This document shows positions 21,101-24,906 of a DNA stretch of 24,906 bases, in pieces. This DNA is from JBCBSZ01 sp039197885 (GTDB taxonomy: Bacteria; Actinomycetota; Acidimicrobiia; Acidimicrobiales; Poriferisodalaceae): NCBI GenBank assembly GCA_039197885.1, contig JBCCTY010000026.1:1-24906 (forward strand), in the 5' to 3' direction. The position numbers and the translations under genes were made by a program. The notes below the pieces were generated by a model that was not told where the DNA came from, did no database searches, and saw nothing but the letters and a program-made list of their open reading frames with translations. Positions within the stretch are counted from its first letter, which is position 1. Each line of letters opens with the position of its first letter.

Positions 21101-22330
21101 GTGACCGAGCCGCTCGACGGTCCCACCGTCCGGGACGTCCTCACCCGGGTCGCTCCGCTGGCCGGGCGGTTCCACGGGGTCGGTCGACGTGTGCATCTCG
21201 TGGGCGGTGTCGTGCGCGACCTGCTGATCGGTCGTCCCGCCGACGACCTCGACCTCACCACCGACGCCCGGCCCGACGAGACCAAGCGCCTCGTGTCGGG
21301 ATGGGCCGACGACGTGTGGAGCCAGGGGGAGCGCTTCGGCACGATCGGCTGCCGGCGCGGCGACGACGTCTTCGAGATCACCACCTACCGGGCCGAGGAC
21401 TACGACCCGACCTCCCGCAGGCCCGTCGTCGAGTTCGGTGACACCCTCGAGGGCGACCTCGTCCGGCGCGACTTCACCATCAACGCCATGGCGCTCGATC
21501 CGCTCGACGGCTCACTCGTCGATCCGCACGGCGGTCGTGGTGACCTGGCCGCCGGCATCCTGCGCACCCCCGGGCCCCCCGACGTCTCCTTCGACGACGA
21601 TCCGCTCCGGATGCTGCGCGCGGCCCGGTTCGTCGCTCGCTTCGGGTTGACTCCGGACGATGCCCTGCTCGGCTCGATGCGACGGCACGCCCCGCGGCTC
21701 GACATCGTCTCCGCCGAGCGGATCCACGACGAGCTGCTCAAACTGCTCGGCGGACCCGACCCCGCCGCTGGTCTCGGGCTCCTGGCCGAGGTCGGTCTCC
21801 TCGAGCGGTTCCTCCCGGAGGCCGTCGTCGACGATGCGGTCCTCGCCCGGCTGCGACCCGATCCGTTGCTTCGCCTGGCGGCCCTCGTCCGGCAGACCGA
21901 TCGCGACCGGCTCCTGCGGCGGGCGCGAGCGCTGCGGATGTCGAAGGACGAGACCTCGACGCTCGTCCGGCTGGTCTCGGTCGGCTCGTCGGCGCTGGTC
22001 CACGACGCGCCGTTCGACGATCGGGCGGTGCGCCGCCTCGCCGTGGCCGCGGGCACCCGGCTCGACGAGGTCCGCGAGCTCGTCCGCGCCGTCGACCCGC
22101 ACCGGGGTGCGGCGGTCGACGCCGCCGTCGACGATCTGGCCGCCCGTGAGGACCTCCACCCCGATCGCGTCGTCGACGGGGCCGCCGTCCAGCGCGCCCT
22201 GGGCATCGCGCCGGGTCGCGAGATCGGCGAGGCGCTGCGGTTCCTCGACCAGCTGCGGATCGAGCACGGCCCACTCGCCGAGGCCGATCAGCTCGCCCGA
22301 CTGAGGGAGTGGTGGTCGGCTCGCGGTTGA
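21101..22330 (+). CDS. cca: CCA tRNA nucleotidyltransferase (class II)
   Basis: This enzyme adds or repairs the 3' CCA end of tRNA. The 409-residue product shows GGVVRD (35-40), the metal-binding DDLDLTT (48-54), the nucleotide-recognition RRDFTINAMA (122-131), DPLRMLRAARFVARFG (167-182) and ERIHDELLKLL (206-216). Actinobacterial relatives such as PcnA of M. tuberculosis usually continue with an HD phosphohydrolase domain (LAALLHD). Here the matching place reads LAALVRQTD (259-267) and I see no HD pair, so that domain is absent or decayed. The GTG start lies 2 nt after the deacetylase stop with no clear ribosome binding site, suggesting coupling. It occupies the pcnA position of the mycobacterial order. 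Confidence 0.92.
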   Translation: MTEPLDGPTVRDVLTRVAPLAGRFHGVGRRVHLVGGVVRDLLIGRPADDLDLTTDARPDETKRLVSGWADDVWSQGERFGTIGCRRGDDVFEITTYRAEDYDPTSRRPVVEFGDTLEGDLVRRDFTINAMALDPLDGSLVDPHGGRGDLAAGILRTPGPPDVSFDDDPLRMLRAARFVARFGLTPDDALLGSMRRHAPRLDIVSAERIHDELLKLLGGPDPAAGLGLLAEVGLLERFLPEAVVDDAVLARLRPDPLLRLAALVRQTDRDRLLRRARALRMSKDETSTLVRLVSVGSSALVHDAPFDDRAVRRLAVAAGTRLDEVRELVRAVDPHRGAAVDAAVDDLAAREDLHPDRVVDGAAVQRALGIAPGREIGEALRFLDQLRIEHGPLAEADQLARLREWWSARG

Positions 22331-22335
22331 CGTCC

Positions 22336-22341
22336 TAGCGT
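22336..22341 (+). promoter_or_regulatory. Candidate -10 box of a leaderless transcript
   Basis: TAGCGT ends 7 nt before GTG 22349, with no Shine-Dalgarno sequence. The geometry is the same as upstream of the deacetylase gene. Confidence 0.45.
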
Positions 22342-22348
22342 CGTCACC

Positions 22349-22666
22349 GTGACCCGACGACCGGCCGACCGACGAGCCATCCCGGTGGCGTGCACGCTCA
22401 CGCCCGGCGCGGCGGTCGACCAGCTGGGGGAGTGGGCCGAGCTGCGACGATCCGCGACCGCGGTGGACGACGTCGAGGGCGGGGTCCGGATGGCCTTCCC
22501 GGTCGGTCTGGCCGACTCCGTGCGTGACCTCGCCGCTCGTGAAGCTGCGTGCTGCGCCTTCCTCGACATCGAGGTGAGCGTCGGCGACGAGGTCGTCGTC
22601 GAGATCAGGTCCGAGGGCGACGAGGCGATGGCCGTCGTCCGCCTCCTCACCGGCAGCGCCGAGTGA
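22349..22666 (+). CDS. Small conserved-looking protein with a CC-x-F motif
   Basis: The 105-residue product has no membrane segment or signal peptide. It opens with VACTLTP (13-19), has an amphipathic helix (QLGEWAELRRSA), then GVRMAFP and REAACCAFLDIEV, with a vicinal cysteine pair at 68-69, and ends in a beta-rich segment. Small actinobacterial proteins with this CTLTP...CCxF layout are common and of unknown function; the cysteines might bind metal or take part in redox chemistry. The GTG start follows a TAGCGT box by 7 nt, indicating a leaderless mRNA. It is transcribed alone, convergent with the VOC gene. Confidence 0.75.
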   Translation: MTRRPADRRAIPVACTLTPGAAVDQLGEWAELRRSATAVDDVEGGVRMAFPVGLADSVRDLAAREAACCAFLDIEVSVGDEVVVEIRSEGDEAMAVVRLLTGSAE

Positions 22667-22671
22667 GTCGG

Positions 22672-22705
22672 CGCGCTCGGACTCGTCGCCGGGCGCCCGA
22701 GCGCG
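22672..22705. terminator. Bidirectional terminator-like hairpin between convergent genes
   Basis: CGCGCTCGG (22672-22680) is perfectly complementary to CCGAGCGCG (22697-22705), with a 16-nt loop. It fills most of the 51-bp gap between the CC-motif protein and the convergent VOC gene. No T-tract is present on either side. Confidence 0.5.
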
Positions 22706-22717
22706 GCCGCCGAGGAC

Positions 22718-23209
22718 TCAGACGGGGACGGTGATCCCGAGGCGGGAGTAGAAGCCGGTCAGCAGCTCGTGTCGCTCGTAGACCTCGACGAGGTGACCGA
22801 GCTCGTGGCGGGCGTCGAACCACGCGAACCGCACGCCGTGCGACGTCGACGCCCGCACGACCTCGCGGTGGCCGAGGGCCTCGTGGTGGGTGGCCGCCGC
22901 GTCGAGGTCGTCGGCGAACACGGCGACGTGGTGGACGTCGGCGCGATCGGTCCGAACCAGTTCGAGCAGCCCGGCCGGCTCGGCGTCGTGCACCTGGATC
23001 AGCTCGACCATGACGTTGCCCCAGCGTCCATAGGCAGACGAGTGATCCAGCGTGGCCGGCTCACCCCGGTGGACGACGTCGACGAGCTCGATGTGGTGGT
23101 TGACGACGAACGGGCCGGCGCCGTGGCGTTCGACCCAGCGCGCGCCCGCGGCGTCGGGGTCGGCCACGCCGTGGGCGATCTGGGCGACGCCGGAGGTGGG
23201 TGGGGTCAC
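22718..23209 (-). CDS. VOC-superfamily (glyoxalase-like) protein
   Basis: The 163-residue product has two betaalphabetabetabeta modules typical of the vicinal oxygen chelate fold. Putative metal ligands are His13 in QIAHGVAD, Glu69 in NVMVELIQ, His93 or His94 in DVHHVAVFADDLDAA and Glu142 in HLVEVYE. The RHGAGPF phrase recalls methylmalonyl-CoA epimerase and related lyases, but the substrate is not predictable. The GTG start overlaps the stop of the YczE-like gene (GTGA), so the two are probably translated together. It converges with the CC-motif gene. Confidence 0.85.
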   Translation of the reverse strand: MTPPTSGVAQIAHGVADPDAAGARWVERHGAGPFVVNHHIELVDVVHRGEPATLDHSSAYGRWGNVMVELIQVHDAEPAGLLELVRTDRADVHHVAVFADDLDAAATHHEALGHREVVRASTSHGVRFAWFDARHELGHLVEVYERHELLTGFYSRLGITVPV

Positions 23210-23823
23210 GGCGCCGTCACCGGCTCGTGCGAGGGAAGCGTCAGACGGGGGAGCCACCACCCGATCATCGGTCCGATCCCGACCGCGAACCAGATCGTGC
23301 CGATGCCGACGGTGCCGCCGAGGGCGACCCCCGAGACCAGGACGACGACCTCGATGACGGTTCGCGCCTTCCAGACCGCGATCCCGCGTCGAGCGAGGCC
23401 GGTCATGATCCCGTCTCGCGGCCCCGGTCCGAGGCCGGCGCCGATGTAGAGGCCCGAACCGAAGGCGATCACCACGGGGCCACCGATCATCGCCGCGACG
23501 CGCACGGGCAGGCCCTCGGGCTCGTCGAGCACCGTGAGGGCGGCGTTGGCCGACACGCCGATGACGATGGCGTTGAGCACGGTGCCGAGGCCGACCCGCT
23601 CGCGCAACGGGATGAAGCCGAGGACGACGAGCGCACCGACGACGATGATCACGGTGCCGATGCCGAGGCCGGTCCGCTCGGAGATGCCCTGGTGGAGGAC
23701 GTCCCACGGAGCGAGTCCGAGGTCGGCCACGACCATCAGCGCGATGCCGACGCCGAAGACCACGAGACCGAACACCACCCGCGGCAGGCGACGCAGGGTC
23801 TCGCCCCAGGGCAGCAGGATCAT
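23206..23823 (-). CDS. YczE/YitT-type integral membrane protein
   Basis: The 205-residue product is mostly hydrophobic, with about five or six membrane segments. It has the family-like phrases VVADLGLAPWDVLHQGIS (31-48), then GIGTVIIVVGALVV, and a second, related GAGLGPGPRDGIMTGLA (127-143), suggesting an internal duplication. Such proteins are annotated as YczE/YyaS/YitT-like; transport or regulation of antibiotic production has been proposed for some, but function is not established. The ATG has no Shine-Dalgarno sequence and follows a TACGAT box by 6 nt. Its stop overlaps the VOC start. Confidence 0.85.
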   Translation of the reverse strand: MILLPWGETLRRLPRVVFGLVVFGVGIALMVVADLGLAPWDVLHQGISERTGLGIGTVIIVVGALVVLGFIPLRERVGLGTVLNAIVIGVSANAALTVLDEPEGLPVRVAAMIGGPVVIAFGSGLYIGAGLGPGPRDGIMTGLARRGIAVWKARTVIEVVVLVSGVALGGTVGIGTIWFAVGIGPMIGWWLPRLTLPSHEPVTAP

Positions 23824-23829
23824 CGGCGG

Positions 23830-23835
23830 ATCGTA
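23830..23835 (-). promoter_or_regulatory. Candidate -10 box of the YczE-VOC transcript
   Basis: TACGAT on the minus strand ends 6 nt before the ATG at 23823, with only CCGCCG between. This again fits a leaderless transcript. Confidence 0.45.
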
Positions 23836-23901
23836 ACCACCCGTGCCGGCGTGGCCGACGCCCGGACGACGAGCCGAGGGCCGAGCGAGGTGGCGGGGTG
23901 G

Positions 23902-24906
23902 TCAGGTGGTGGGTTCGAGGCGGAACACCCCACCACCGAGGGAGAGCAGCCACACCTCGCCGTCGGCGCCCTCACCGAACGCGGCGAGCTGGGGCACCGT
24001 CACGCCGGCGAGGCGCTCGACGTCGGCGCCCGAGCCGGTGAGGCGCAGGCTCCACACCTCACCGGTGCAGAAGTCACCGAAGAGGTAGCGACCCTCGAGT
24101 CCCGACAGTTCCGAGCCCCGGTAGACGACCCCACCGGTCACCGAGCACCGGCCGCCCGTGTGGGCGTACTCGTGCACCGGACCGACGGCCGACGGCGACG
24201 GACTGCCGATGTTGGGCAGGGTGCCCTCGAGGTTGCGCCAGCCGTAGTCGACGCCACCGTCGGAGCCGGCCGGCTCCACGTTGATCTCCTCGCGACGGCT
24301 CTGCCCGACGTCGCCCATCCAGAGGTCACCGGTGGCGGCATCGAAGGCGATCCGCCACGGGTTGCGCAGCCCGTAGGCCCACAGCTCGTCGAGCGCGGAG
24401 CTGTCGCCGACGAAGGGATTGTCGGCCGGGATGGTGTAGGCCGCGCCGCCCGGCCCGGGGGTCGGATCGATGCGGATGATCCCGCCCAGGAGGTTCAACC
24501 GGTTCTGCGCGTTGTTCTGCGGATCGTTCCCCGAGCCACCGTCGCCGGAGGAGATCCAGAGGTAGCCGTCGGGCCCGACGTGCAGGTCGCCACCGTTGTG
24601 GTTGCCGAAGGGCTGGTCGATCTCGAGGAGCTGACGTCGCGCCCCGCCGACCGGGTGTGGCTCGTCGCCGCCCGACGAGGTGAGCGGGTACTCGGCGATC
24701 ACGAGGTCGTTCCCGTTGTCGGTGTAGGAGACCCACAGGCGCGAGGCATCGTCGGCGACGTCGAAGGAGAGCAGCCCCCGCTCACCCGACGCCGAGGTCA
24801 GGGCCGTGAGGTCGACGACGAGCTCGCGGCGGTCGTCGTCGGGCCACCACGCGCGGATCGTGCCGGTGCGCTCGGCCACGAGGAGGCCGCCGCCGTCGGC
24901 GTCGAG
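23902..24906 (-). CDS. PQQ-type glucose/sorbosone dehydrogenase family protein, 5' end outside the window
   Basis: The 334 visible residues are the C-terminal bulk of a six-bladed beta-propeller of the soluble glucose/sorbosone dehydrogenase family. Visible are GLLVAERTGTIRAW near the cut end, HNGGDLHVGPDGYLWISSGD, the repeat-like NRLNLLGGIIRIDP, ELWAYGLRNPWRIAFD, DVGQSRREEIN and GGVVYRGSELSGLEGRYLFGDFC. These are usually secreted and use PQQ to oxidise sugars, although many homologues have no known substrate. The frame stays open to 24906, and GTG 24879 falls within the first propeller strand, so the true start and any signal peptide lie beyond the edge. It is cut by the window, not by mutation. 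Confidence 0.9.
   Translation of the reverse strand, partial: LDADGGGLLVAERTGTIRAWWPDDDRRELVVDLTALTSASGERGLLSFDVADDASRLWVSYTDNGNDLVIAEYPLTSSGGDEPHPVGGARRQLLEIDQPFGNHNGGDLHVGPDGYLWISSGDGGSGNDPQNNAQNRLNLLGGIIRIDPTPGPGGAAYTIPADNPFVGDSSALDELWAYGLRNPWRIAFDAATGDLWMGDVGQSRREEINVEPAGSDGGVDYGWRNLEGTLPNIGSPSPSAVGPVHEYAHTGGRCSVTGGVVYRGSELSGLEGRYLFGDFCTGEVWSLRLTGSGADVERLAGVTVPQLAAFGEGADGEVWLLSLGGGVFRLEPTT

Noticed and set aside
23902..24906. PQQ dehydrogenase as a truncated pseudogene
   Set aside because: The frame is intact and continues to the window edge; the missing N-terminus is explained by the cut.
1..24906. Defence system, integrated element, CRISPR array or biosynthetic cluster
   Set aside because: No integrase, transposase, terminal repeats, att-like duplications, spaced repeats or core biosynthetic enzymes were found; gene content is core chromosome from end to end.

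Overview
The window is a replication-origin neighbourhood from a high-GC actinobacterium. The protein sequences and the Mycobacterium-like gene order, combined with lineage-specific changes, suggest a member of Acidimicrobiia (the Ilumatobacter/Iamia side), but that assignment is inference. No rRNA, tRNA, CRISPR array, insertion sequence or prophage gene is visible. The high GC bias and codon use look uniform throughout, so nothing suggests recent transfer.

Left part (1-4375, minus strand): dciA, recF, dnaN and dnaA form the replication-initiation cluster, read leftward. The candidate start codon of the next gene (gyrB expected) is at the extreme left edge. The 325-bp dnaN-dnaA gap holds the best oriC candidate: a 47-bp AT-rich patch next to three abutting DnaA-box-like 9-mers. 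A second cluster of near-perfect DnaA boxes sits upstream of dnaA.

Middle (4376-10134, plus strand): rpmH, rnpA, yidD, yidC, jag, rsmG, parA and parB run rightward. They cover ribosome and RNase P biogenesis, membrane protein insertion, 16S rRNA methylation and chromosome segregation. Three identical palindromic parS sites lie directly upstream of parA. rnpA has no canonical start codon near its family-like N-terminus, and an upstream ATG would swallow the whole of rpmH.

Right-middle (10245-19951, minus strand): a cwlM-like pseudo-amidase, trxA, trxB, a small membrane protein, an anti-sigma-like protein, an ECF sigma factor (sigM position), degV, murJ, a DUF6049-like secreted/anchored protein and a GNAT acetyltransferase. 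Apart from degV, the small membrane protein and the GNAT gene, this is the order known from M. tuberculosis (Rv3909 to Rv3915). It ties cell-wall precursor export, redox balance and an envelope-stress sigma factor to the origin region. Several junctions are 4-nt stop/start overlaps.

Right end (20085-24906): a class II HDAC-like deacetylase, a CCA-adding enzyme without a visible HD domain and a small CC-motif protein on the plus strand; then a VOC protein, a YczE/YitT-type membrane protein and a PQQ-type sugar dehydrogenase, cut by the window edge, on the minus strand.

Most of the window is ordinary core genome. The points worth following are translational and regulatory: the rnpA/rpmH nesting, the missing start codon of cwlM, a hairpin that could hide the degV ribosome binding site, a recurring TANNNT box 6-8 nt before starts that lack Shine-Dalgarno sequences (leaderless genes), and the split DnaA-box clusters. 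I found no convincing new defence, mobile or biosynthetic system.
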